Positions 9,266-17,031 of a stretch of DNA of 64,000 bases are shown one piece after another. The notes beneath the pieces were generated by a model, which was not told the origin of the DNA, did no database searches, and saw only the letters and a list, made by a program, of their open reading frames with translations. Position numbers and translations under genes: made by a program. Numbering within the stretch: the stretch's first letter is position 1; each line of letters starts with the position of its first letter. Source of the stretch: Alphaproteobacteria bacterium HGW-Alphaproteobacteria-4 (GTDB lineage: Bacteria > Pseudomonadota > Alphaproteobacteria > Rhodobacterales > Rhodobacteraceae); NCBI GenBank assembly GCA_002842855.1, contig PHEE01000002.1:169003-233002 (forward strand). The letters run 5' to 3'.

Positions 9266-10345
9266 ATGACACAGGACTTTCTCATCGTCGGCGGCGGCAT
9301 CGCCGGGGTTTCTGTGGCGGCAAGGCTGTCACATCTGGGCCGCGTGACATTGCTTGAGGCCGAACCGCATCTGGCGCACCACGCTTCGGGGCGCTCGGCC
9401 GCACTGTTTGAGCCGCGCTACGGGCTGGCCCCGGTGGTGGCGCTTTCGTTTGCCTCCGAAGACCATCACCGGCACGCGAATGGCGGCGTGCTTTCGCCGC
9501 GCGGCATGATGATCGTGGCCAAGGCAGACGAGGCCGCAGCTTTCCGGCATGATGTCGCGGCAATGGGGCTTGCGAAGATCAGCCCGTCAGAGGCACGCGC
9601 GGTGGTGCCGATCCTGAACCCCGCAACCGTTGCCTTCGCTGCCCTTGCCGACCACGCCTGGGACATCGACACCGACCTTCTGATCCAGAACTTCGCGCGC
9701 GAGGCGCGGGGCATGGGCGCGCAAATCCTGACAGGCGAGCGCGTCAGCGCGATTACCCGCACCGCCAGCGGATGGGGGGTGACCACCACCAGAAGCCAGC
9801 ACAGCGGGCGGATACTGGTCAATGCGGCGGGCGCATGGGTCGATGATCTGGCGCGCATGGCCGGGGTGCGGCCCTTGGGCTTTACCCCCTTCCGCCGCTC
9901 GATGGCGCGGATACCCGCCCCCGGCGGGCACGATGTTTCGCGCTGGCCGATGATCTTTGGCGCCGGTGAAGGCTGGTATGCCAAGCCTGACGCGGGCGCG
10001 CTGATCGTCTCGCCCGCCGAAGAACATGCGATGGACCCGCACGACGCCTGGGCCGACGACATGGTGCTGGCCGAAGGTCTTGCGCGGTACGAAGAGATGG
10101 TATCCGAGCCGGTCACCCGCATCCTGGCAAACTGGGCCGGACTGCGCACCTTCGCCCCCGACCGGGTGCTGGTGATCGGGCATGACCCTGTCGAGCCCGC
10201 ATTTTTCTGGCTGGGCGGGCAAGGCGGGTACGGCTTTCAAACCGCCCCCGCCGCCAGCGCGCTTGCCGCCGACCTGATCGCGGGGCGCCCTTCGGCGCTC
10301 GGCGCGGCAACGGTTGCGGCATTGTCGCCGCGACGGCTTGCATAA
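9266..10345 (+). CDS. FAD-dependent oxidoreductase of the D-amino acid oxidase (DAO) family
   Basis: The 359-residue protein opens with a Rossmann dinucleotide motif GGGIAG (MTQDFLIVGGGIAG) and has a DAO-like C terminus containing GGQGGYGFQTAPA, typical of flavin-dependent amine or amino-acid dehydrogenases such as D-arginine dehydrogenase. It is expected to be cytoplasmic and to oxidise an amino acid or related amine, passing electrons to oxygen or a quinone; the substrate cannot be called. The ATG at 9266 was chosen because it places the nucleotide-binding motif a few residues from the N terminus; an in-frame ATG at 9215 would add a basic, non-conserved extension. No strong Shine-Dalgarno is visible before 9266. 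A small AhpD-like gene follows 64 bp later in the same direction. Confidence 0.85.
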   Translation: MTQDFLIVGGGIAGVSVAARLSHLGRVTLLEAEPHLAHHASGRSAALFEPRYGLAPVVALSFASEDHHRHANGGVLSPRGMMIVAKADEAAAFRHDVAAMGLAKISPSEARAVVPILNPATVAFAALADHAWDIDTDLLIQNFAREARGMGAQILTGERVSAITRTASGWGVTTTRSQHSGRILVNAAGAWVDDLARMAGVRPLGFTPFRRSMARIPAPGGHDVSRWPMIFGAGEGWYAKPDAGALIVSPAEEHAMDPHDAWADDMVLAEGLARYEEMVSEPVTRILANWAGLRTFAPDRVLVIGHDPVEPAFFWLGGQGGYGFQTAPAASALAADLIAGRPSALGAATVAALSPRRLA

Positions 10346-10409
10346 ATATTCACGATCTTGCATATCTACTCCGGAAGCGTGGCACCCCGCCGCCAAAAAG
10401 GAGAATGCA

Positions 10410-10754
10410 ATGGAATATCAAGCCGAGCTCGATGCCCTGCGCGCCGAACTGCGCGTGCTCTACAAGCTGATCCCGGAACAGACCAAGGGCTTTGGCACGC
10501 TGTCAAAAGCAGTCAAGGAAGGTGGCGTCTTGAGCCTGAAGGAAAAGGAATACGTCGCACTTGGCATCGCCGTTGGCGAACGCTGCCAGCCCTGCATCAA
10601 CCTGCATGTCGAGGCGCTGATGAAAGCGGGCGGCAGCCGCGAGGAGTTGGGCGACGTGCTGGCAATGTGCATTCAAATGGGCGGTGGTCCGGCACTTATG
10701 TATGCCGCCCATGCACTTGCGTGCTGGGATGAGCTGGCTGCAAAGGCCGCCTGA
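10410..10754 (+). CDS. Carboxymuconolactone decarboxylase / AhpD-like protein
   Basis: The 114-residue all-helical protein carries the AhpD-type redox motif CxxCxxxH (ERCQPCINLHVEAL), in the usual position for CMD-family peroxidase-associated proteins. Such proteins reduce or relay electrons to peroxide-detoxifying partners or act on small hydroperoxides. The start at 10410 has a good ribosome binding site (AAGGAGA about 7 bp upstream). It follows the FAD oxidoreductase by 64 bp and could be co-transcribed; a link to hydrogen peroxide made by a flavin oxidase is plausible but inferred. The family is clear; the exact substrate is not. Confidence 0.85.
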   Translation: MEYQAELDALRAELRVLYKLIPEQTKGFGTLSKAVKEGGVLSLKEKEYVALGIAVGERCQPCINLHVEALMKAGGSREELGDVLAMCIQMGGGPALMYAAHALACWDELAAKAA

Positions 10755-11142
10755 GCAGGTTGCTCACGATAATGTGTAAGCGTCACATATCTTATGCTGC
10801 ATGGATACCGCGCTGATATTGCGATGCTTTTCAGACCTCGTCTGCGGTAGTGCCCGACAGCCATATGAAATGGGGCTTTTCACATTCCCCATGCAGAATA
10901 CCGATCTTTTTTGCTCCAGTTGCGCCCAAGCTGCGCGCTCACCAAAATGTGTATCTCTTGCGCATAATACGCAATAAGATTCTAACTATCTGGTATTGCT
11001 AACCTTTCAATATTTTCTTTCGCATTGCCATGGGGGTGCGACATCCCCCTGCGACATGGTCGACGCTTTTCTTATTCCCGATTCTGCATGTGTCTTGCGC
11101 CAGACGACAAACCCACCAAGCCAAACAGAAAAGGCATCTGAT
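10755..11142. other. 388-bp intergenic region, AT-richer than its surroundings
   Basis: No coding frame is convincing here. Seen in the sequence are a palindrome TTGCG-N7-CGCAA at 10958-10974 and a weak hairpin with ATGGGG and CCCCAT arms near 10869-10893. Local base composition is clearly lower in GC than the flanking genes, which fits a promoter region for the EF-hand gene at 11143. The palindrome resembles CRP/FNR-family half sites, but the 7-bp spacing is wrong for the NnrR/FNR consensus, so no regulator is named. Confidence 0.5.
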
Positions 11143-11658
11143 ATGTTCCGAACTTCCAGCCTCGCCCTCGCCGCCGTCTTCGTGGCTTCCATGGCCTCGG
11201 GCCAATCGATAGTCGCCGGTGTCGACTTCCTCGCTACGTGGGATGCTGACAGCGACGGCAAAGTAACTCTGGCTGAAGTCGCCGAGCGCCGCGCCTCGCT
11301 CTGGGCGCTGTTCGATGAAAACGGCGATGGCATCTGGCAAGCGGGAGACTTGAAGCTGATAGACGAGCACATTGCCGCCGAGGCCGAGGCGAAGGCCGAG
11401 ATAATGAAGGCCAACGATCAGGTGCCGGGCTTTGTGCACGGCATGGGCGCGGGCGCAAATGGCGGCACCCCCGGCGCAGGTGCGGGTGCCGGCACCGTCA
11501 ACATCTCGTCGCTCTCGAACCTCGATTTGTATGACACCGACAAGAACGGCATTCTGACCGAGGCCGAATGGAACGCCGGCGCGCCGATCTGGTTCAAGAT
11601 CCGTGACCGCAACGCCGATGGCGTTCTGGATATGGCCGATTTTGGCCCGGTGCTCTGA
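11143..11658 (+). CDS. Secreted EF-hand calcium-binding protein (paralogue 1)
   Basis: The 171-residue protein begins with a typical Sec signal peptide (MFRTSSLALAAVFVASMASG) and then has four EF-hand-type loops: DADSDGKVTLAE, DENGDGIWQAGD, DTDKNGILTEAE and DRNADGVLDMAD. The pairs are separated by a Gly/Ala-rich stretch (about residues 104-123). It is predicted to be periplasmic or exported and to bind calcium through at least two strong loops. An in-frame upstream start at 10996 would bury the signal peptide and was rejected. A strong terminator follows. It is a paralogue of the protein at 11912, with the same order of loops and a different central linker. No enzymatic domain is visible, so its role may be calcium buffering or sensing. 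Confidence 0.85.
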   Translation: MFRTSSLALAAVFVASMASGQSIVAGVDFLATWDADSDGKVTLAEVAERRASLWALFDENGDGIWQAGDLKLIDEHIAAEAEAKAEIMKANDQVPGFVHGMGAGANGGTPGAGAGAGTVNISSLSNLDLYDTDKNGILTEAEWNAGAPIWFKIRDRNADGVLDMADFGPVL

Positions 11659-11679
11659 TTTCGTAGACAAGCGCTTTAG

Positions 11680-11710
11680 GGGCGGTGGCCAATGGCCACC
11701 GCCCTTTTCG
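11680..11710 (+). terminator. Rho-independent terminator after EF-hand gene 1
   Basis: A perfect 11-bp inverted repeat (GGGCGGTGGCC at 11680-11690 and GGCCACCGCCC at 11694-11704) with a 3-nt AAT loop is followed by TTTT at 11705-11708. It lies 22 bp after the stop codon of the first EF-hand gene. Confidence 0.9.
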
Positions 11711-11911
11711 TTTCTGCCCATTCATATTCATCACATTAATGTGCATCTCAAGTGTGTCATTCGTGATAGTCGCCTAATTACTTGATATTACGGTTTTTTA
11801 TGTCTGTCTGACGCAAATCCGAAACATCGCTTCTCATAAACGCCGCGACGGAAGGGGCAACCCATTCCGTTTTATGCATGTAGGATGTAGCAAAGCGGAA
11901 GGACCAAGATC

Positions 11912-12751
11912 ATGAAACGCCTGACCACACTCACCGCCATTCTCGCGCTGACCGCAGGCATGGCGGTTGCACAGAACGCCTTCGTTCCCGGCGCCGAGTT
12001 TCTCACCGCCTGGGATCTCGACGGCGATGGCAAGGTGACGCTTGCGGAAGCACGCGAGCGCCGCGATTCAATCTTCTACATGTTTGATTTGAACGGCGAC
12101 GACCAGTATTCGGCCGACGAAGTCGCCGGGATCGACGCGCACAAGGCTGAAGAAGCCGCAAACGGCAAAGGTGTCGGCCAGCGCGGCGGCGGCCAGATGC
12201 TCGGCCAGACCGGGCAACTCGGCCAAGGCTTTGCACAGGCGCCAAACGCCACGACTCTGCCGGGCCAGGGCGGCATGGGCCGCGGGCAAGCCGGGCATCA
12301 GGGCCAGAGATTCGCGCAAGCGCCGGGCGGCGCCGGCGTAGCGATCCAGCCGGGGCAAGGCCGTGGCATGGGCCATGGCGCCGGGCGCGGCCAGATGATG
12401 CAAGCCGCCATGCATCAGCCGGGCGCGATGCAGCCGGGCGCGATGCAGCCGGGCGCGGGGCGTGGGCAGATGCTGGGCCAAACACAGGCACTGGGGCAGA
12501 CGCCAATGCAGCCGGGCGCAGGCCGTGGGCAGATGCAGGGGCAAGGGTTTGCCGCTGCAACCGGGACGCAGGGCACCAACGCGTTGGCGCTGGCAGGCAC
12601 GGCGACCGAATTGCTGGGCTTTGACACCGATGGCAACGGCATCATCACCCGCGCAGAGTTCGTTGACGGCACCCCGGTCTGGTTCGCGCAACGCGACCGC
12701 AACGGCGATGGGGTCATTACCACCGCTGACTTCGGGAACGGCCGCTTCTGA
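11912..12751 (+). CDS. Secreted EF-hand protein with long Gly/Gln/Met-rich insert (paralogue 2)
   Basis: The 279-residue protein has a signal peptide (MKRLTTLTAILALTAGMAVAQ) and four EF-hand-type loops. Two are near the N terminus (DLDGDGKVTLAE, DLNGDDQYSADE) and two at the C terminus (DTDGNGIITRAE, DRNGDGVITTAD). Between the pairs, residues of about 88-215 form a low-complexity region rich in Gly, Gln, Met, Ala and Pro, including repeated MQPGA units. The outer halves align with the protein at 11143, so the insert is the main difference between the paralogues. A ribosome binding site (GCGGAAGGACC) lies upstream of ATG 11912. The function is unknown; calcium binding is well supported, and the Met/His-bearing insert could contact another metal, which is only speculation. 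Confidence 0.85.
   Translation: MKRLTTLTAILALTAGMAVAQNAFVPGAEFLTAWDLDGDGKVTLAEARERRDSIFYMFDLNGDDQYSADEVAGIDAHKAEEAANGKGVGQRGGGQMLGQTGQLGQGFAQAPNATTLPGQGGMGRGQAGHQGQRFAQAPGGAGVAIQPGQGRGMGHGAGRGQMMQAAMHQPGAMQPGAMQPGAGRGQMLGQTQALGQTPMQPGAGRGQMQGQGFAAATGTQGTNALALAGTATELLGFDTDGNGIITRAEFVDGTPVWFAQRDRNGDGVITTADFGNGRF
12410..12459 (+). repeat. 15-bp coding tandem repeats (MQPGA units)
   Basis: Within the second EF-hand gene, a 15-bp unit ATGCAGCCGGGCGCG occurs about three times in tandem, with a degenerate leading copy (ATGCATCAGCCGGGCGCG). A related unit, CAGCCGGGCGCAGG, recurs near 12510. The repeats encode Met-Gln-Pro-Gly-Ala and stay in frame. Confidence 0.85.
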
Positions 12752-12771
12752 TCGGCGGGCTTTAGACGCAA

Positions 12772-12799
12772 GGGGCGGCGCATCACGCGCCGCCCTTTA
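12772..12799. terminator. Shared bidirectional terminator between convergent genes
   Basis: A 9-bp perfect stem (GGGCGGCGC at 12773-12781 and GCGCCGCCC at 12787-12795) with a 5-nt loop is followed by TTT on the plus strand. It sits between the EF-hand gene 2 stop (12751) and the stop of the convergent dehydrogenase gene, whose TAA overlaps the T tract at 12797-12799. It probably serves the plus strand best. Confidence 0.8.
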
Positions 12800-15283
12800 T
12801 CCGTCCTGGCGAATGCGCGCGTTGGCGGGGTCGTGCGGGCTGTCTTCGGTCACCACTGCATCCCATTCCTGCCGCAGGATCTTGACCTTGAGCCTGGTGC
12901 CGGGAACCGCCAGATCGGGGCGCACATAGCCCATGCCGATCTGTTTGCCAAAAGCTACCGAATACCCGCCCGAGGTCAGGCGCCCGACCATTTCGCCGTT
13001 CATAAGCAATGCTTCCTTGCCCCAGGGGTCGGTATCGGCCGGCCCGTCGATCAGCAGGGTCACGCATTTCGACCGAATGCCAGTGGCCAGCATCGCCGCC
13101 TTGCCCTGAAACTCTTTGCCAAGGTCCACAAAGCGGTCAAGCCCGGCTTCAAGCGGCGTCGCGTCGCGTCCAAGTTCGGTGCCGAAGGCGCGGTAGGATT
13201 TTTCCTGTCGCAGCCAGTTTTGCGCGCGCGCGCCCACGAGCTTCAGCCCATGCTTTTCGCCCGCCTTCATCAGCAAGTCCCAAAGGTAGTTTTGCATCTC
13301 GATCGGGTGGTGCAATTCCCACCCCAACTCGCCGGTATAGGCCACGCGCACGGCGCGCACCGGGCACATGCCAAGCTCGATGTTACGCATCGAAAGCCAC
13401 GGAAAGCGCTTGTTGCCCAGAACGGTGTCGGGGTCGGCATCCTTGACCACCTCGCGCAGAATCGCCCGCGCCTTCGGCCCGGCCAGCGCAAACACCCCCC
13501 ATTGCGTGGTGACATCGTGAATGTCGATATGGCCAAACTCGGGCGTCTTGTCCTCGGCGCATTTGCGCAGGTAATCGCCATCATAGGCGGTCCATGCCCC
13601 CGCCGAGATGATGTAATACTCGTCGGGCCCAAGCCGCACGATGGTGTATTCGGTGCGCGTGGTGCCGGTGGGGGTCAGCGCGTAGGTCAGGTTGATGCGC
13701 CCTACGGCTGGCAGCTTGTTGGTGGTGAACCAGTCGAGGAACGCCGTCGCCCCCGGCCCGCGCACGAGGTGCTTGGTGAAGGCGGTGGCGTCGATCAGCC
13801 CCGCCGCTTCACGAATGGCCTTGGCCTCACCGACCGCATATTGCCACCAGCCGCCGCGCCGGAAACTGCGTGAAGAGTGGTCATCAAACCCCTGCGGCGC
13901 ATAGTAATTTGGCCGATCCCAGCCGTTTACCTGGCCAAATTGCGCGCCCGCCGCCTTTTGCCGGTCATGGGCGGGCGAGGTGCGCAGCGGGCGGCAGGCG
14001 GGGCGTTCTTCATCGGGGTGGTGCAGAATGAAAACGTGGTCGTAACATTCCTCGTTCTTGCGCGCCGCGTATTCGGTGGTCATCCAGTTACCGTAGCGCT
14101 TGGGATCAAGGCTTGCCATGTCGATCTCGGCCTCGCCATGCACCATCATCTGCGCGAGGTAATGGCCGGTGCCCCCGGCGGCGGTGATGCCGAAGCTGAA
14201 CCCTTCGGCCAGCCACATGTTGCGCAACCCCGGCGCCGGGCCGACCAGCGGGTTGCCATCGGGGGTGTAGCAGATCGGGCCGTTGAAATCGTCCTTGAGG
14301 CCAACGTTCTCCGAGGTCGGGATGCGGTGGATGAAAGACATGTATTCGGCCTCGATCCGCTCCAGATCGAGCGGGAAGAGGTCGGCGCGGAAACTGTCGG
14401 GCACGCCAAACTCAAACCGTGCCGGGGCGCCCTTTTCATAAGGGCCCAAAATCCAGCCGCCGCGCTCTTCGCGCACATACCATTTGGCATCGGCATCGCG
14501 CAGCACCGGGTGCTCGGGGTTATGTTTGCGCCATTCCACCAGCTTCGGGTCGGGTTCGGTGACGATGAACTGATGTTCCACCGGAATCGCCGGGATCTTG
14601 ATCCCCAAGAGTCGCGCGGTGCGCTGCGCGTGGTTGCCGGTGGCGGTCACGACATGTTCGGCGCGGATCTCGAACGTTTCGGGGCTTTCCACCAGGTTGC
14701 CGCCGCGTTCGGCCATGTGGCACAGCGTCACCACCCATTCCGCGCCGGTCCAGCGGTAGCCCTGCACCTGCACCTTGCGCAAGATCTCGGCACCGTGCTG
14801 GCGCGCGCCCTTGGCCATCGCCTGAGTCACATCGGCGGGGTTGATGTAGCCGTCTTGCGGGTGAAACAGTGCGCCCTTCAGGTCATCGGTGCGCACCAGC
14901 GGCCAGCGCGCCCTGATCTCGGCGGGCGTCAGGAACTCATGATGGACGCCTGCGGTTTCGGCCACGCTCGAATAGAGCATGTATTCGTCCATCCGCGCCT
15001 GCGTCTGCGCCATGCGCAGGTTGCCCACCACCGCGAAACCCGCATTGAGGCCCGTTTCGGCTTCCAGCGCCTTGTAGAAATCGACCGAGTATTTGTGAAT
15101 GTGGGTGGTGGCGTAGCCCATGTTGAACAAGGGCAGCAGCCCCGCCGCATGCCAGGTGGACCCGCTTGTCAACTCGTCACGCTCGACCAGCAGCGTATCC
15201 CACCCGGCTTTCGCCAGATGGTAGGCAATACCGCACCCTACGGCGCCGCCGCCGACAACAAGGGCTTTCACATGCGTTTTCAT
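12797..15283 (-). CDS. Dimethylglycine/sarcosine dehydrogenase-family flavoprotein
   Basis: The 828-residue protein has an N-terminal DAO domain with GGGAVGCG (residues 11-18). Its STWHAAG motif carries His45 at the position of the covalently flavinylated histidine in dimethylglycine and sarcosine dehydrogenases. The C-terminal half (about 430-820) matches the GcvT/aminomethyltransferase fold that binds tetrahydrofolate. It should oxidatively demethylate an N-methylglycine to give formaldehyde or methylene-THF, as in glycine betaine breakdown. The start at 15283 (MKTHVKALVVGGG) puts the nucleotide-binding loop at the N terminus; an upstream in-frame ATG at 15379 adds a non-conserved stretch. 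Length fits the family. It stands alone on this strand, divergent from imuB. Dimethylglycine versus sarcosine specificity is not resolved. Confidence 0.88.
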   Translation of the reverse strand: MKTHVKALVVGGGAVGCGIAYHLAKAGWDTLLVERDELTSGSTWHAAGLLPLFNMGYATTHIHKYSVDFYKALEAETGLNAGFAVVGNLRMAQTQARMDEYMLYSSVAETAGVHHEFLTPAEIRARWPLVRTDDLKGALFHPQDGYINPADVTQAMAKGARQHGAEILRKVQVQGYRWTGAEWVVTLCHMAERGGNLVESPETFEIRAEHVVTATGNHAQRTARLLGIKIPAIPVEHQFIVTEPDPKLVEWRKHNPEHPVLRDADAKWYVREERGGWILGPYEKGAPARFEFGVPDSFRADLFPLDLERIEAEYMSFIHRIPTSENVGLKDDFNGPICYTPDGNPLVGPAPGLRNMWLAEGFSFGITAAGGTGHYLAQMMVHGEAEIDMASLDPKRYGNWMTTEYAARKNEECYDHVFILHHPDEERPACRPLRTSPAHDRQKAAGAQFGQVNGWDRPNYYAPQGFDDHSSRSFRRGGWWQYAVGEAKAIREAAGLIDATAFTKHLVRGPGATAFLDWFTTNKLPAVGRINLTYALTPTGTTRTEYTIVRLGPDEYYIISAGAWTAYDGDYLRKCAEDKTPEFGHIDIHDVTTQWGVFALAGPKARAILREVVKDADPDTVLGNKRFPWLSMRNIELGMCPVRAVRVAYTGELGWELHHPIEMQNYLWDLLMKAGEKHGLKLVGARAQNWLRQEKSYRAFGTELGRDATPLEAGLDRFVDLGKEFQGKAAMLATGIRSKCVTLLIDGPADTDPWGKEALLMNGEMVGRLTSGGYSVAFGKQIGMGYVRPDLAVPGTRLKVKILRQEWDAVVTEDSPHDPANARIRQDG

Positions 15284-15494
15284 CGGCCAACTCCGTGCGA
15301 GGGGTGCTTTGCCCGTTGATGCCAGAGCGTCGCCCGCCGGGCTAGGTCTGCCCGACGCTTGAAGGCGAGAAAGCGACATTGCGGCAAGGCGACGCGGTGG
15401 GCACTTGGGGCAACCTTGGTGAAATTGCGCGGCCTCCGGGGCGGGCGGGCACGCGCGCCTTGCTCTCGACTCTCGCCATCACTCGACGTATCAA

Positions 15495-15509
15495 GAACAT
15501 TATGCGAAC
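15495..15509 (+). promoter_or_regulatory. LexA (SOS) box overlapping the imuB start codon
   Basis: GAAC at 15495-15498 and GAAC at 15506-15509 are separated by exactly 7 bp, the direct-repeat LexA site known for Rhodobacter and other alphaproteobacteria (GTTC-N7-GTTC on the other strand). The imuB ATG (15502-15504) lies inside the spacer. A possible -35 TCGACT (15466-15471) and -10 TATCAA (15489-15494) with a 17-bp spacer would start transcription at or next to the ATG. LexA control of imuB-dnaE2 is well established in related species. Confidence 0.85.
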
Positions 15510-17004
15510 ACCTGCCCTGCCCCGCCGTCTGCTCTGCCTCTGGCTGCCGCGCCTGGCCTCTGACCGGGTCTTGCGCGGGCTTGCGCCTGACGTGCGGGCA
15601 TTGCCGTTTGCGGTGGTGGCGCGGGCGGGCAATGCCGATCGGCTGGCCTGCCTTACCGCCGCCGCCGAGGCCGAGGGGCTGGCGCGCGGCATGGCGCTGG
15701 CCGATGCGCGCGCGCTTTGCCCCGGCCTTGTCACGCGCCCCGCCGACCCCCTGGCCGAGGCGGCGTTTCTGCGCGGGCTGGCGCGCTGGGGCACGCGGTT
15801 TTCGCCGCGCGTGGGGTGCGACGGCGCCGATGGGCTGGTGCTCGACATCACCGGGGTGGCGCATCTGTTCGGTGGCGAGGGCGCACTGGTTGCCGATCTC
15901 ATGGCGGCGCTGGCGCGGCTGGGGGTTGCAGCGCAGCCGGGGCTGGCGGGCAGCCGGGGTGCGGCCTGGGCGCTGGCGCGGTTTGGCGCGCGGCGCGCGG
16001 CGGCACCGGGGGGCGAGGCGGCGGCCCTTGCCACCCTGCCCCCCGCCGCGCTGCGTCTGCCAGACCCCACGCTGGCGGCGCTCGACCGGCTGGGCCTGCG
16101 CCGCATTGCCGATATCGCGGCGCTGCCGCGCGCGGGGCTGGCGCGGCGGCTGGGGGCCGAGGTGCTGCTGCGGCTCGATCAGGCCACGGGCGCCGCCCCC
16201 GAGGCGATCGCGCCCGAGCCCGAGCCGCCCGTGCTGTCGGTGCGCCTGACCCTGCCCGAGCCGATCGGCCTTGTCGCCGATGTGATGGCCGGGCTTGCCC
16301 GCCTGCTCGATCGGCTTTGTGCACGGCTGGCCGATGCCGGGCTTGGCGCGCGCCGTCTGCGCCTCACGCTGCGGCGCGTTGATGGCGGCGCGGCCGAGGT
16401 GGACATCGGCCTTGCCCGGCCCTTGCGCGATGCCGCCCGCATCACGGCGCTGTTTGCGCAAGGGGTCGAAGCGGTCGAGGCGGGCTTTGGCATCGACATG
16501 CTGCGGCTGCAAGCGATGGCGGTCGAACCGCTCGCCGCACAGCAGTTGCGACTGGCGGGCAAGCCGGGGGGCGAAGCGCTTGCCGACCTTCTGACCCGGC
16601 TTGGCAACCGGATCGGGTTTGAGGCACTTTGGCGGCTGGCCCCGGCGGCAAGCCATATTCCCGAAAAGTCGTTCTTGCGGCTGGCCGCGGCCTTTGCCGA
16701 TGCCGCCCCCGGCTGGCCCACGCCCGGCCCACCGCGCCCGCTGTTGCTGTTTGCGCCCGAGCCAGTGGCAGGCGCCGGCGAAGGCGCCACCCCCCCGGCG
16801 CGCTTTCGCTGGCGGCGGATGGAGTTTGCCACCACCCGCGCGCTTGGCCCTGAACGAATTGCCCCCGAATGGTGGCTTGATGACCCCGCCTGGCGCAGCG
16901 GCCTGCGCGACTATTGGCAGATAGAAACCCGGCAGGGCCGCAGGCTCTGGCTCTACCACACGCCGCAAAACCCCGGCTGGTTCGCACAAGGAGAGTTCGC
17001 ATGA
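15502..17004 (+). CDS. imuB: ImuB, catalytically inactive Y-family polymerase-like mutasome protein
   Basis: The 500-residue protein starts with the conserved ImuB opening (RRLLCLWLPRLASDRVLRG) and keeps the Y-family polymerase layout, with palm/thumb segments and a C-terminal extension ending WFAQGEFA. The acidic catalytic residues of active Y-family enzymes are not evident, as expected for ImuB, which bridges DnaE2 and the beta clamp during SOS mutagenesis. ATG 15502 was chosen because it sits just before the conserved opening; an earlier in-frame ATG at 15379 would place the SOS box within the gene. dnaE2 follows 27 bp later. Unusually, no imuA lies upstream: the adjacent gene is a divergent dehydrogenase. 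Confidence 0.9.
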   Translation: MRTPALPRRLLCLWLPRLASDRVLRGLAPDVRALPFAVVARAGNADRLACLTAAAEAEGLARGMALADARALCPGLVTRPADPLAEAAFLRGLARWGTRFSPRVGCDGADGLVLDITGVAHLFGGEGALVADLMAALARLGVAAQPGLAGSRGAAWALARFGARRAAAPGGEAAALATLPPAALRLPDPTLAALDRLGLRRIADIAALPRAGLARRLGAEVLLRLDQATGAAPEAIAPEPEPPVLSVRLTLPEPIGLVADVMAGLARLLDRLCARLADAGLGARRLRLTLRRVDGGAAEVDIGLARPLRDAARITALFAQGVEAVEAGFGIDMLRLQAMAVEPLAAQQLRLAGKPGGEALADLLTRLGNRIGFEALWRLAPAASHIPEKSFLRLAAAFADAAPGWPTPGPPRPLLLFAPEPVAGAGEGATPPARFRWRRMEFATTRALGPERIAPEWWLDDPAWRSGLRDYWQIETRQGRRLWLYHTPQNPGWFAQGEFA

Positions 17005-17031
17005 GCCACCGCCCGCCCAAAGGCTGCCGCA

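Noticed and set aside
10958..10974. NnrR/FNR-type operator TTGCG...CGCAA
   Set aside because: The spacer is 7 bp instead of the 4 bp required by the known consensus, so it was only noted as a palindrome.
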